Translations under genes and position numbers: made by a program
Part shown: positions 63,869 through 64,000 of the stretch, in pieces
Layout of the letters: each line of letters starts with the position of its first letter
How positions within the stretch are numbered: the stretch's first letter is position 1
The notes under the pieces: model-generated
Told to the model about the DNA's origin: nothing
Seen by the model: the letters and a program-made list of their open reading frames with translations, nothing else
The model's database searches: none
DNA from: Bradyrhizobium prioriisuperbiae
GTDB lineage: Bacteria > Pseudomonadota > Alphaproteobacteria > Rhizobiales > Xanthobacteraceae
Reading direction: 5' to 3'
NCBI RefSeq assembly: GCF_032397745.1
Contig: NZ_CP135921.1
Coordinates: 4,762,501-4,826,500, forward strand
Length of the DNA: 64,000 nucleotides

Positions 63869-64000
63869 ATGAACGTGGCAAGGACCGCCGCGCGAGAGAT
63901 GGTTCGGCATCTAATCTACAAGACGGGCTCCTACGACATCATTACCCGGTTTCGAGCCTGGAGAGGCCGGGCGTCGGAGCACCTCAACGGCGCCGACCTG
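63869..64000 (+). CDS. Unrecognised protein, 3' truncated by window
   Basis: An open frame of 44 codons to the window edge (MNVARTAAREMVRHLIYKTG start) has AGGAG eight bases before the ATG. The fragment is basic and without signal peptide. It vaguely recalls the start of sugar O-methyltransferase-like proteins, but too little is present to name it. Confidence 0.5.
   Translation, partial: MNVARTAAREMVRHLIYKTGSYDIITRFRAWRGRASEHLNGADL

Overview
The window looks like a chromosomal stretch from a Bradyrhizobium/Rhodopseudomonas/Afipia-type alphaproteobacterium. The DNA is very GC-rich. It carries a eukaryote-type glutamine synthetase (glnII) beside a DUF2735-like small gene, many branched-chain-type ABC transporters and CaiB/BaiF CoA transferases, and intergenic palindromic repeats of the kind scattered through such genomes. 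I saw no rRNA or tRNA gene, no CRISPR array and no complete insertion sequence.

Layout. 0-15 kb is a catabolic region based on CoA thioesters: a partial MmgE/PrpD gene, an alpha/beta hydrolase, then the run MaoC / acyl-CoA dehydrogenase / MaoC / malyl-CoA-lyase-like / CaiB-BaiF, with an IclR regulator, an unusual SDR, two tandem paralogous solute-binding proteins, a pair of adjacent CaiB/BaiF subunits and a nitronate-monooxygenase-like flavoprotein. 14.6-22 kb is a complete liv-type ABC operon with a RidA/aminomuconate-deaminase-like gene at its end and two LysR regulators. 22-32 kb is one long leftward cluster: a polyamine-type ABC transporter, a three-subunit molybdenum hydroxylase and an amidase. 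This suggests import and hydroxylation of a nitrogen-containing substrate.

32-46 kb holds a chemoreceptor, glutaminase, the DUF2735-like/glnII nitrogen-assimilation locus with a sigma-54 promoter, a PmoA-like/GH76-like pair, a flavin monooxygenase, an orphan sugar-binding protein, an MFS transporter and a second-type tryptophanyl-tRNA synthetase. The last is preceded by what reads as a complete transcription attenuator: a leader peptide with tandem Trp codons and mutually exclusive hairpins. 46-51.5 kb is a TRAP transporter/GntR/SDR module. 51.5-57 kb holds a GAF histidine kinase, a DUF169 protein, a deletion scar left from two divergent genes, and an MFS-TetR operon with a clear operator.

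57-64 kb looks accessory: a response regulator broken by one stop codon, a repeat joined to an MFS remnant, a secreted trypsin-like protease divergent from a secreted CHAT (caspase-like) protein with touching start codons, and a RES/Xre toxin-antitoxin pair with two phased operators. The strongest candidates for something new are the trpS attenuator (44.7-44.9 kb) and the trypsin/CHAT pair (58.4-62.5 kb). Functions were assigned by reading motifs and family resemblance only; no database search was possible.
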